A stretch of DNA of 64,000 nt. It comes from Dromaius novaehollandiae (lineage: Eukaryota; Chordata; Aves; Casuariiformes; Dromaiidae). The position numbers and the translations under genes were made by a program. Where the stretch lies: NCBI RefSeq assembly GCF_036370855.1, contig NC_088099.1, positions 140,375,517 to 140,439,516 on the forward strand, in the 5' to 3' direction. Position 1 is the first letter of the stretch, and each line of letters begins with the position of its first letter. Below are positions 40,655 to 56,610 of this stretch, one piece after another. The notes below the pieces were generated by a model that saw nothing but the letters and a program-made list of their open reading frames with translations, had not been told where the DNA came from and searched no databases.

Positions 40655-42225
40655 GTAAGTCTGGGTTAATTCATGTTGTTTTGTTTCTGTTTTAGCAGGT
40701 GAAGAGTATGCTTGGGAATTTTTTAGAGAAGATCTTGATGGGGGGGGCACGTGGAGGGCAAGGAAAAGGGGAGAGGAGATGTGCAATTTCAACTGATTTC
40801 CTACCAAGTGTCCTAAAAATCGTAAGAGGTGTATTTCAGATCAAGCATCAAATACTCATTTGATCGTGAAACTCCCAGGTGATGTTTATTGCCTATTTGC
40901 TCTCACAGACAAGAACTGAGAATTTTTAGGTCATTTCTTTGCTTTCCTTGCTTTCCACATGGCCTCTCTGCAAATGCTGCATGCTTTCCTCAAATTTTCA
41001 GCGGCTGAAGTAAATGAGACAGGCACCTGCCCGGAATCGCCACAGATCAGCTCTGCGTCTTCAGTTAACAGTCCCTGGTGGTAGGAATGGCTAAAATTTC
41101 TACAGATTTGCAATGTGTATTAATGAGAGCTTATCTTCTCTGTTACAAGTCTGTGGCAGATTTTGAAGAATACTTAAGTGTCATTGTCCTCAACCAAACT
41201 TTACCAAGCTGAAGCTGAATTTACTGCTCTGTGTTGTGTGTTAAAAGCAAATATGTTTAAATAGGAACTCTGCAGAGTTCATAAATGAGTCTTCTGAAAG
41301 TCTCATTTTTAAACAGCGTGTGTTTCCAGGCCCAGGGTTTCGAATACAAATTCATGGGGAAATCATTTCTCCAAACCTGTGGAGAACACAGAGGGTGAAC
41401 ATACCAGTAGGGTATGTTCATCCTCAGGATCTTATGTGAACTGGGTAGAAATTCCACCTGTTATCACCTGACGTAGTTCTAAACATTAATTGAAAAAAAG
41501 GAAGAAGTTCTCCCACAAAAGACTGTCTAAAAACTAGCAAAATGTAAATGATAAATGCTGATGTCACATGATTTCTGATGGATATTCCCATTTAATGAAT
41601 TAGTTTTGCAGGTTTTTTGATACAATTTAAAATTAAAAAAAATCTGCCCACTTGCAAACCCCACAATATTTTCAGGGGCATGGCTTCACAGGAAACTGAG
41701 GGTAATCTAAGACCAAATTACAGTGCACTGTGCTGATCCCATCCTTTTTCTATTGCCACCCCACAGTCTCAGCAGTGTTGGCAATAGCCTTGGGAGTCAG
41801 ACCCAGTCCAGTTGAAAAACTGATCTGGTTGAAAAATGAAGTTTTTTTATTTGTGCTGGGTTAACTTTTGCTGGATTAACTTGCTTATCCCGCTAGGCAG
41901 TTGCAGCTAGGAGAGGAGAGAAAAGTGCCATTGCAGGCCTCAAGTGCACAACTGCAGTGGTTGGACTGTGCCACCAAAACAATTCGAAAAAAGCAGCCAT
42001 GGCAGCCTCAGCAGAGATAGGAAATTAAAGACATTATGTCCTCTTTGCAAAGAGTGTTTACATGTTATGTCTAAGCGCTGGAACCCAAGCACACTCCCTC
42101 GCTTTTGAGGTCAGGTATGTACCTAAGCTTCGTCCAACTGCTTTGGGCAGGTGCCAGCCTGCACTGTGCACGGACGAGGTTCCCCAGCAGCCTGCACTGA
42201 TGCAACCCAGGGCTAGTCCCACCCT

Positions 42226-42260
42226 CGTCCTCCTCCTCCTCGTCCTCCTCCTCCTCCTTT
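42226..42260. repeat. (CCT)n pyrimidine tract
   Basis: cctcgtcctcctcctcct-type repeat just upstream of the first CpG-rich patch. It gives spurious Leu-rich and Glu-rich frames on the two strands. Confidence 0.95.
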
Positions 42261-42388
42261 CCCAGCCACATGGTCCTGGCTTCTCTTTTGTGCTGGCTCT
42301 GGCACTCCTGTGCCTGGGCAGGGAGCCAGATCTGGATCTGGAAAATGATTAGTTTCCTGCTGTGATTTCTGTGAGCTGAACTGCTTCA

Positions 42389-42646
42389 GTGCGGGGTCAA
42401 ACGAGTGCCAGAGCGCGCGGCCGTGGGGGGAGCATGGCTGCGGTCGCGGTGGGGTTGCGGCTGCTCTCGGGCAGGGGCTGCGGGCCCCTTGCACCCCAGC
42501 CCTGGCAGCGGGGGCCTGGCGGGGTCGCCGCTTGCCCCAGTCGCGTGCAGCACCGTGGGGAGAGACGCGGGGCGCTGGGAGTGCGGGGAGCTCCTGCCCC
42601 GCAGCGGAGGTGTGCCCCACGCCCTTGGGAGGAACCTGCGGAATAG
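42389..42646 (+). promoter_or_regulatory. CpG-rich island in intron 4 with strong-context ATG
   Basis: An abrupt switch from AT-rich intron to dense CpG (for example cgcgcggccgtgg and gcggtcgcggtggggttgc). An ATG at 42434 sits in the context agcATGg (A at -3, G at +4) and opens 70 codons beginning MAAVAVGLRLLSGRGCG, an Arg- and Leu-containing start without acidic residues, as in many mitochondrial presequences. I do not recognise the protein. It could be an internal promoter, a first exon of an unrecognised transcript, or chance in GC-rich DNA. Confidence 0.3.
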
Positions 42647-43576
42647 AGAATCCATTATTCGGGCCTTTTTCGGGGTCCCTAGGGTGGCGTTTGGGATACA
42701 TGTGTACATTGCTATGGCAATTGCCTTTCAAGGTGATCTTGAAACGCATGCGACTTTGTCATGTGTGTTTTACTTACTGAGGCAGAGGTAATGTGGGTGA
42801 GTGCTGACAGCAATTTTAATATTGCTTTCTGGCCATGTAGGAGAACTAATTTCTGCTAAAGTTATTAGATTACATTTTGAGGTGGGCAGAGGCATAACCT
42901 CATAAAAAAAAATCTAAATTGCATCTCCATAGATGGGATAATCATTTAGATTCAGTTTTGTGGCTTTCTGGAACAGCTTTGGAAGGCATATCAGTGACCT
43001 GCTGAATTCGTGAGTGGGTTGGGGTTGAGAAGATGTTTATATGGTTTCCATGTAGGGTATTTATAGAATAAGTAGATCTCAGTGGCTGCTGATGAACATG
43101 AGGTTTAGTCATCACTCCCTCTAAAACGATATTCCATAGCATTTCTGCAGAGTTTGGCTGGCAATTGTATTTTTGGATGCGCTAAATTTAAAATATGTGT
43201 ACAGGAGCTATTTGTAGGAGAGAAGGATGCTCAGCTATTTCAGAAGCTTTTATGTTTTTCTTCTCACCTACAGGATGAAAACATCCTGATAATGTCCATT
43301 TTCTAAATACCCATGAGGAAAGTCAAAATAGCATGAAGGCAGAAGTAAAAGAAAACAGCCTCTGAATTCAGGCCTGTAGCTAAGAAGTTGCTTCAGTCCC
43401 CAAACAGCAATTTGAGCAAAATCAGAGACTGTTTTCCTGATTGATTTAAGGCACATCCCAGATGGAATATGCCGGAAGTTCAAACTTCTGTTAGCGAGGG
43501 ACATTAAATTGCTTTACTCATGGAAATACCAGCAACTGGTTTTTTTTCATCCAGGCAGTCTCAGCAGTGGTAAATC

Positions 43577-43850
43577 AGGTCAGCCCTGCGTGCGTCTCGG
43601 GCCTCACTGCAGTTCGGGTGCTCACACAGCGCTGCAAGGCGCGAGCCCGTTTCGTGACCGCGGCTCCCGCAGACGGGCACTGCAGACTGCTGCTCAGGGA
43701 TACCCCTTCTCGAAGAGCCCCACGGCCAAAATCAGCTCTTACCGGGGTGTTTTGAGCAACCTGTAGCGCAGGCACTGGGCTGTAACAGCCCAAGGTCCAG
43801 GTGGGTGCTGACAGGATGGCGGCAGCTGGCACTAAGAAAAGTGAGTGAGG
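43577..43850 (+). promoter_or_regulatory. Second CpG-rich patch in intron 4 with first-exon-like end
   Basis: A CpG-rich stretch (gcgtgcgtctcggg, aaggcgcgagcccg, gaccgcggctcccgc) leads to ATG at 43816 in the context aggATGg. It reads MAAAGTKK and then meets a consensus 5' splice site, aaaa followed by GTGAGT, at 43841. This is the arrangement of a short first coding exon under a CpG promoter. No downstream exon could be assigned, so the call is tentative. Confidence 0.3.
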
Positions 43851-46590
43851 TTATAATGCTTTTTAAAATACGTTTAGCACCGTACACCATTACAAAGGGG
43901 TCACCATCACTGGTTCACAGACCAGAGTGTTTGGATGCAGGCGTGTTTGAATACAGAAGTATTGCTGTGCAAATGCACTTTATTTGCATCTAGCAACTAC
44001 CTGTCATCTAGTGCTGTTGGGTGAAAGAATATTTCCTAGTAACAGCCATCCAGGCAATCATTTTAGCACACCGTGGCGGTTCTCCCCTTCTCCTGTATTT
44101 ACTTCATTTCTGTACTCTTGGACCAGTGAGGGTACATCTCCTGTGAAGTTTGCCTGTTGCTCTTGCTAGTTTACATTTATGGATTTTTGGTTTTTATAAT
44201 TTAACATATTAAAAATAACTGCAAAATCTCTCCATGTTATTCATCTGCTGTGTTTCCTGAGAGCTGAGTCTGGCAGCAATAGTCATGGTCTTGTGACAGG
44301 GACCAACTGAGACTACAAACTGATATTATTTACAGCCTAATTCTGATCTACAATCCAGGTCAGGAAAGGAGCTGGGTATAGTTTGTTACGCCAATACTTT
44401 TGAATGCCAGTAGTCTCTCCAGTAAAGAATTTGTTTAACCCCTTGACCATCTGCTGTGCTCCAAGAGCTCCCCTGAATGGTCTCTCTAACCCCATGGTAT
44501 ATATTCAATAGCACGGTGTATTAACTTTGCCTAGTCTGACTTGGGGGGAAAAAAAGTCCTTAGGCATCCTTGGGGCACAGCACTAAAATGGTTGAAGAGT
44601 TTTATGCCTGAATTCAATAACAAACATGAATAAAATTGATTCCATTTTTTGCGAGAGAGCAAATAAGAACCCTTAGAGGAAGATTTATTTCAGTGTTTTA
44701 TGCTGTTGGGCATTTCCTGTAATTCTAACTTGTTCTGAATTAGGGAAAAAATGTACTACAATGTCCCAGTCCCCAATTTTCCATTTCACATAAGTACGAA
44801 ATGGGTTGTTGCATTTTGAAAGCACTGAAGTGAATTGCAAAAGGTTCCACATTTATTTTGTTTTTAAATAAATTAAATCACTTTAATTGCTAATTATGTG
44901 TTGCAGAATTGCTAAATTCACTTTTAGTTCTGCAGTGTTGTTAAACTTGAAAATAAACTGCGACTTCCAGACAGAATGAGAATTTCCCTTTCCTGTTGCA
45001 TCTAAGGCTATTTCATAGAAGCAGAACATAGAGGTCTCTTCCTGCCAGAGGCAGGTGGTGAGTCTGGCAGTCTAATTTTTGGTAACCTCACTCACCTTTA
45101 GCCTTAGTAATTGAAGGTGCTCTCCCAGGTATGTGCTGACAAGATTAAGATCTTAACTCCATGGTTTTTTCTATGGGGATGGATCATGCTATTTTGCTTA
45201 TGACTAGACAGGTCCAAACCCACTTTCAGATGAGCAGAGCTGTGGTCATGTGTTTTAGGCTGAAAACTTAGCTGGCTGCAATAAGTAGACCTATTGGCTT
45301 TGTTGCTAGGTTTTGTTAAAGTTAGTTTTGAAGAAACTTAAGCTAAAGAAGACCTGGTCTATTTTCATAGTACAATTCATAAATAGTTTTTGCCTTACGC
45401 AGCATGGCTACCTCAGAAGCTTTTAGCAAAAGCCCAGATCTTTCCTTGTAATTCCATTCATGTCATTTGCTTTACTAAAACTGTGTCCCTCAGCACTGAT
45501 CCTGGAAGCAAGATTTGTGTGATCTGGAAATCTGCTTAGAGACAAGAAGTTCTTTTGCTTGAAATCTATCCTAGTAAGTTGGTTCATTATTTTAAGAGGC
45601 TCTTCTGCCCCATGCCTTTCAACCTGTACATTTTGCAGTTAACCTGACCCTGGAATTCCTCTTTGGGAGCTACAGAAGGACTGAAGCTCCAGATTTGAAT
45701 CCCAGCATCCACATCTGTATGCATTTCAGTCTCCTAATCTGAGCTTGAGGGTTGGTCCATTCTTAGCTTGTATACACAGAGGAGGAAAAGAAGTAGGGTA
45801 GTTTTGCTTTTTTGCTTTCATAATTTAACGTATTAAAAAATAACTCCACCGCTCAAGCTTCTTCGGTTTTGGCATTAGAAATAGGCCTTGAAAATTTTGT
45901 CTTTTTCTGTGCTGAAGGTGCTGGCTGCGCAGTGCTGGGCTAGGGAGCGTGGGGAGGACGGCTGGTGACAGCATGCCCCCTGCTGGGCAGGCAGCGGAAA
46001 GGCCCCTCCGTCAGGGCGCGTAGACCAAGAGCAAAGGTGAAGCAACAGCGAACAGTGAAAATGGCAACCAAAATCCAGTCTGTTTTAGTGCTTTCGTGGA
46101 GCTATTTATGCTATGGATGTAGCTGGTAAATGATAGATACATGTACTGTTCCTGAGGGATGGAGCTGGGAAATATCCTCTGACTGGATGGCTGAGTATCA
46201 CTGCTGAAATAAGTCATGAACCATCAAAGTCTGTGAGATCTTTTCATTTTGCAAGCTGGGATTATTACATCTAAATAAACAGCATTAATGGAGTTTAAGC
46301 CTAATGAATTTCTTCTTACAGATCATAAAATGTCTAGAACAGTTGGTCCGATTTTGTATGTTACTGAAAGGTTCTTTTAAATAGTTTCGTTTCTACCTCT
46401 TTTTACATGAGTGGATATCAAGCTGTTTATTAAAAAGCACCCTAAAAGGATCATTAGTAACAGCTCGTAGTAAGGCATTCTTTAGGAGATCCTTATGACA
46501 GCCATATACTGTTGTAAATGTATGCACTTGGTATTATTCTCTTCTCCTCCCTTTTTAATTATTGCCTTTCACAAAAGAAGCCTGAACTGA

Positions 46591-51065
<4,475 letters not shown>

Positions 51066-51235
51066 TGCTGGCTAGTTTTTAGTGAAACTGTATGGGGTGT
51101 GCTAAATACACTTCAGCTAATACATCACTTCCTGTTTTTTGCACTAAAAGCCCTTCCTGTAAATAGTAGTAGAAGAATTCTTACTATGCAGACAAAAGTT
51201 TCTGAGTGGTGAACAGATTTTTTTTGTATGTCAAT

Positions 51236-51241
51236 AATAAA
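51236..51241 (+). terminator. Proximal poly(A) signal AATAAA
   Basis: A canonical hexamer 171 bases after the GAREM1 stop codon, with a GT-rich downstream element at about 51257-51275. It is a plausible short-UTR cleavage site. Confidence 0.5.
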
Positions 51242-52825
51242 GGTAGAGAATCTGCAGAGGTGTGCCTTGTGCATCCCTGAACGTTCAACAGCTGCTAAAA
51301 ACTGGACATTAAGGGAATTTTTACTCCGTAGTCTGTTAAGACTTAGTCGTATTTATTACCGAATAATTTGATGCTGAAAGACACACACCAATCCAGTTTA
51401 CAGTTTTGTGTTAACTGCAAAAATGTATTTCTTAAGGGATTATGTCTGTTCAAGTAATATTTGGCAACATGCTGTGACTTTTTTGTTGCTTTTCTGTTAA
51501 CAAAAAGCATGTTCAGATACACAAAAACATCTTTTTTGACACTGTATCTGAAAATGTTAAGAATTGCTGTGAAGTGCTACTAATACACTATCCTTGCAGC
51601 ATATTTTTTATTAACAGTATCTTCCTGACTACCTGTAATGTGGATACACTTTCCATGTTACTTTGAGCAAAAAGAGTTAAATATTTTAAAACAAAAGTCG
51701 TGTTTAGTTCATTGCCCAAAGGGGAGGGAGAAGGGGGGATTTTCCTGTTGAGCCACTCTGCCCTGGCCAATTAAAAGTTTATGACCTGTAGATTTCAAAA
51801 GTTGCTTTTGTAGTCAGATGGCTTGAGTAAGTAGCATGACTTCTGGTCGTGCGGCTTTCTCATGGGAAAGGCAGTTCACTTCACAGGCTCTTCCCTCAGC
51901 AGATCCTGCCAGTCCCAGCCGTGAGCATGTCAGAGGCAGCAGCTTGTTCAGCCACCTCCAGTTGCCCTGCTCTGGCAAAAGGAAACGCGTTGTATTTCTT
52001 CTGCTGCGGTTACGAGCATCTGAAAATGTGCTCGATGTCCTATCCTATTCCTGCGGTCAATTCTGCGTAGGCAGGTGATAGTACTCCTGTGGGATGCCCT
52101 TGAAATCAAACATTAAGGAGATGGAAAATAACAGAAGCAGCGCATGCAGTGCAGGTGAGAATGGGCCAAGTGAGAGTTTGAGCCTGACCTCCAGGAAATG
52201 TTTGAGAAGTTTGAAATTTCACCTGCCTTGTTTGTAGTGGGCCAGGAGGATGTGGGTTGTCACTTAAGGTATCAAAGTGGAAGGGACTTGTAGCAGCTTA
52301 AGATGTTCGAATTCAGTTGCCCAGTTGCAAAAACTCACTGCAATAGATGTTGCACAGAAATAACAGTCAAAAGTGAGTGTAGAGATGGGAAGGGAGTGTT
52401 AGGCTGCCGTTAGAGCCCTTTCAAATTTAGCTGGTCAGAAAGCTAGAAATACAATAACTCTCAATAGTCTGTTACTGCTTGCCTGTGGCCGGCAGAGCTC
52501 TCAGAAATGTCTGAGTACAGTACGCAAGAATTTGTGGAGGTCATCAGAAGTCAGTCTGTAGACTCCATCGTCTGCATCTGCACTGGGAGGATCCTCGGGA
52601 GCCAGCACCAGGGATGCCGGAGCAGCATCATGCTGTTCTGGCCCCTTCACCTGCTGAGCAGAGCCCTGGCTGGGTGAGACTCTTATCTGCAATTTTTACA
52701 TTTTTGCAGTGTGAAGAATCTCTCTCCCTCCATTGTAGGGCACATGATGGGAGTGTCAAGAAAAATCGGAGAGCAGGGTACAAAAATGGGATTTTGCCTG
52801 TTTTCTCAACGATGTTGACTCATTG

Positions 52826-52840
52826 AAAAAAAAAAAAAAA
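52826..52840. repeat. A15 homopolymer
   Basis: Run of 15 A within the probable 3' UTR. It could cause internal oligo(dT) priming in cDNA libraries. Confidence 0.95.
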
Positions 52841-55800
52841 GCACACCTGCAAATGGAGCTTTCTGTAACCTGGGCAAATTTCATGTCCTGTCTCCATGTT
52901 GAAGCGAAGATGTGTTACTTGTCTTGCAATAATGCATACCACCAGTTCTCAAGCAGAAAGTAAAGTCCAATTGATATGGGTACTAAACAGAAATGAGCCA
53001 GAAAGTACCCCAGTAGAAACCCCAAGCATTCATAATCTTCCTCTTTTTCTTAATGTATTGACTTTTAGCAACAGATCAATAGCTATTTTCAGATGCTTTT
53101 TACTTAGCATCTTAAAATATTTTAACTGCAAGAAAGACTAAATCAAATTCAAGTACCATTCAGATGTGTGTGGTTGTTGCACATGCAACTTAAAATCATT
53201 GCTTTTTAACCCAAATGAATATTCAGCTTTGAAAGGGCCAAATTTTAAACATCAAGTATCTCTCTTTGTTTTGCTTGGATTATTAATTCTGGGGAAACAA
53301 GTATAATATATATAAAAAAGGAGATTGCAATCTTAATATTAAATATTTCCAAGAGCCCTAGGATATTAGTATCCCTCAGAAAATAGTATTCTTTGACAGT
53401 GGATGGATACCTATCTTGTTCTTTCTGCTTTACCTGCTTGGAATGATTTTTGTTGCAAACAGCCTGGTGGAATTTGCATTCATGTGCTTGCTGCATTTAG
53501 ATTGTGTATGCAAAAACCAAAATAGAAGTGGCCTGTAAGAAGGTACAGGAGTGTGTAATGATTTCAGAAGCAGGTCGTATATACCAAACTACAGCTAAAA
53601 CCTCTAAATTGCAAACTTGCTATTAATGTCCTTTCAATTGTCTTACTCTGATTTGGCACTGCTTACCTATTTTTATGCATAATATGTTAGCGCTTCACCT
53701 TTCCTGTGCCCTTAGCAGCAGCTCATCAGCTTAATTTTCCAAGTCTTTTCTAGCAGTTTAGGTGTTTCTAACCTCTGTATTGTGTGAATGATGTGACTGC
53801 AGCATTGAGCCACCTGCTGTGATGCCTAGGATGGACTTGAATGTTTGCTCTGGTATAACCAAGAGAGCGATGAGCAAGCCAGCCAGCCTGATAGCGTGGC
53901 TCACACCTCTCCACCACCTGGGGAGGGAGCCTGGATTCGGCAGCTCTGGGACTCACGGGATCTAATTTATTCATTTTCCTCTTGAGCTCAACTGCTGTGG
54001 TGGTAAGGGGTCAGATCCGCCGTTGGTGCTAAGGCAGTCTGAATACGGCAGACTGATTTAAATGGGCCAGTCTGACCCAAAGTCCCTGGCATTAATGGGA
54101 TAGTGGCACTTCTGAGATGGGACAGGAGCAGAGAAGTCCTTTCAGCCTTAGCAGAGCACTGCATGATCTCTTTAGAAAGGTGGGGTGTCAAACCTAGAGG
54201 CTTAAATCTATAAAAGGTTACAAAATGCTACACTGCTTATGGTACTTAAAGAGGGAGAGCTGCTTTAATGTTCCCCCAGAGATTTACTTTAATGTTCCTG
54301 CTGTGATTAGAAGTGTCTGAAAGCTCGGGGGAATATCCCCATGATACGAACTTTCTTCCAGCTGGAGTCAATAGGAGGAGACAGCACTGAGCGTTTGATA
54401 GGACTTGCCTTCAGTGAATTTAAAGCATGTGTCACTTTGTGTCATTTGTAGCAGGTCTGCCTTGTAATTTTGCATCTGCGTTTAAGGGTGACACTCATTG
54501 TGATTTGAGAGATTACTAATAGCTGAGTGTACTCGTGTGTTACTGAAATATTCCTGAACCTAAAGAGGTTGCCGATTGTGGCATTTTAGGGTTTGGTCTG
54601 AATGATGCACTTTTGAGCGCAAGCAAGTCTGTAGTAAAAAGACTTCAGTCTGTCATTGGCAAGTGGTACTTGCTCCTTTTCCTAACTATCCAGCAGTTTA
54701 TTATTGGCCTCAGAGACTACCTGTGCTGCTTGGTTACACCTATACTAGTAACCTAAACAACACTAGGACGTGGGTGCTCTCTCATGGTAGTCCATTGCTG
54801 TCAAACTGCTAGTGTGGGCTCTTGCGTGGTTTTGGTGCAAATGAAGCAGCCTATGCAATGGGAGATCCCAGGTAGCTCCCAAGTGCAGTTCGGGGGGTAG
54901 CAATGCCCAGCTGTTCCCCGATAGCAAGTTGGATGAAATCAGTCTTGTTTTGGAAAGTAATGGAGTTTAACCATGTAGATGTGAGCTGTCTTGGTTGTCC
55001 TTGGCACCTGAGAAAAGTCTCTGGCCCATTTTATATACTCATAGAGATGTAGCCATCGAGTTCAGAGAATGTGCATCATGCAAGAGTGGGCCTAAAATCT
55101 TTTCAGAGACACTCTGCTAAAATAGGTTAGTTCTAACCTTGGATTTTTTTTTCGTGTTAAATAAATGTAAGGCCTCTGATGTTTAGTTATCAGTGTTTGA
55201 AGTTGTGTGTTGTTGGGGTTTTTGTTTGTCTGAGGGTTTCGGTAGCAGAACATCTGGAATGTTATTATGTATGGAGTTGTCTTTTTATCTTGCACCAGGA
55301 AATACATACTTTCTATGCAACATTCACAGGGCACGAATGCTGATGTTCCCTCCAGCTTGAAAATGGGATTCTAGCACAAAGGCTTTTGTGGAGGTGGTAA
55401 TAGCATTGGCAAGGGGAGGGATGAGGAGACAACTTGAGGGGTAATGCTGGTTTCCTTTAAACACTCATTGTGCCTAGGATTAAGATTCTTCTGTATTGCT
55501 GCCTCTCCGGCTAACCAAAGTTGTATTGAAATCAACTCAAAGTGCATATTTGCATTCGTATTCTTGCTGTATTATAAAAATAGCTTAGGGCTAGAAATTT
55601 AGAGACAGAAAACATTTGGTCCATCCAAAATTAGAAGGAAAATGTATTTTGAAGCGTTCCTTGCAGCTAGAAGCAAGGGATTGAAGTAAATACATTACAC
55701 GAGTTTTTTTCCAATACAACGGTTTTACTTGCCACTTTAATTGACTTTATTCCACAACAGCAGCTTCAAGAGACACAGTGTACGTAGCAATACTGTTTCA

Positions 55801-56514
55801 AAAACACCATATTTCAAATCTGTCTATAAATACTTGAAGTGTTTTCTCCTGTGTTTTCTTCTTGAATCAACTCCTTGATTGTCACCCTGCTTTATAAAGT
55901 GTGGCGGCACCAGTTATTTGCATGCTGGTAGTGACCTGGGCGAACGTGTGAAAGCCAAACACCGGCTATGGGAAAGGACAAGGGCTTAGGCCAGCTCTCC
56001 TGGCTCATCTTTTTGATGCTCCGAAAGTTGCAGTGTTCCCATGTACGAACTGTAAGGTACGAATGAAATCTTAATCGGAGTGAGGGATTGTCCATATTAT
56101 TTGTGCTATTAGGGACGTCAGGGCAGTAAGCAAATTCAGACCCCTTGTTGAGGCCTAGCAATAAATGACTCTTAGTTTGTTCTGTCTTAAATTCCTAGTA
56201 ATCCAGGAGCTGTACAGATTTTACCATTTGTGTGCTTAATAACCAAATTTTCAGAGTAAAAATCTGCAGAATGATTCTCTTGACTTGGACAATCTTCTGA
56301 ATTGTATTAAAAATAAGAATATTTGTTAGTTCTTAGTGCTTTAGATTCACTTTGGGTAGGTCAAAAAAGTAACTTTGGGGGGAGAAAAAGAGAAAGCCCC
56401 AAAACTTTGGCTTAGTACATTTCCGTTATAAAACGAAGCATGGTTTTGTGGAATTCTGTGCTGTTTCGGACTTTTGTGTAAAAGGCTGAAGGCAGGTTAT
56501 TTAAACCAGGTGCA

Positions 56515-56585
56515 AATAAATATCCCTGTAATGTATATGAACAATTTTAAACCGTGTATTGTAAGTATATAAACTGTATATTAAA
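56515..56585 (+). terminator. Distal poly(A) signal pair (AATAAA and ATTAAA)
   Basis: AATAAA at 56515-56520 and ATTAAA at 56580-56585 lie in a TA-rich stretch, followed by a GT-rich segment at about 56636-56660. The composition is typical of a vertebrate mRNA 3' end. Assignment to GAREM1 rests on orientation and the absence of another gene. Confidence 0.4.
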
Positions 56586-56610
56586 GACACTATTTTCATG
56601 ATACTTCAAA

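Larger units (their letters stand above)
51066..56610 (+). other. GAREM1: Probable GAREM1 3' UTR (long form)
   Basis: Non-coding DNA follows the GAREM1 stop. A canonical AATAAA lies at 51236-51241 with a GT-rich stretch about 20-40 bases later (aggtgtgccttgtgc), which would give a UTR of roughly 200 bases. A second cluster, AATAAA at 56515-56520 and ATTAAA at 56580-56585, is followed by GT-rich sequence near 56636-56660 and could end a 5.5-kb UTR. That the long form is used is inference: vertebrate adaptor genes often have long UTRs, and no other gene is visible here. Other AATAAA strings, for example near 55160, are not supported by context. Short open frames in this stretch look like chance. 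Confidence 0.45.

Noticed and set aside
42213..42749. 178-codon minus-strand frame
   Set aside because: Pro/Arg- and Gly-rich translation of the CpG patch and the CCT repeat. The long frame is expected from GC-rich DNA with few stops.
52501..52692. 63-codon minus-strand frame (ending ...LTSDDLHKFLRTVLRHF) in the probable 3' UTR
   Set aside because: It has a somewhat protein-like look but is antisense to the UTR, short and without recognisable homology. It might be part of an unidentified repeat.
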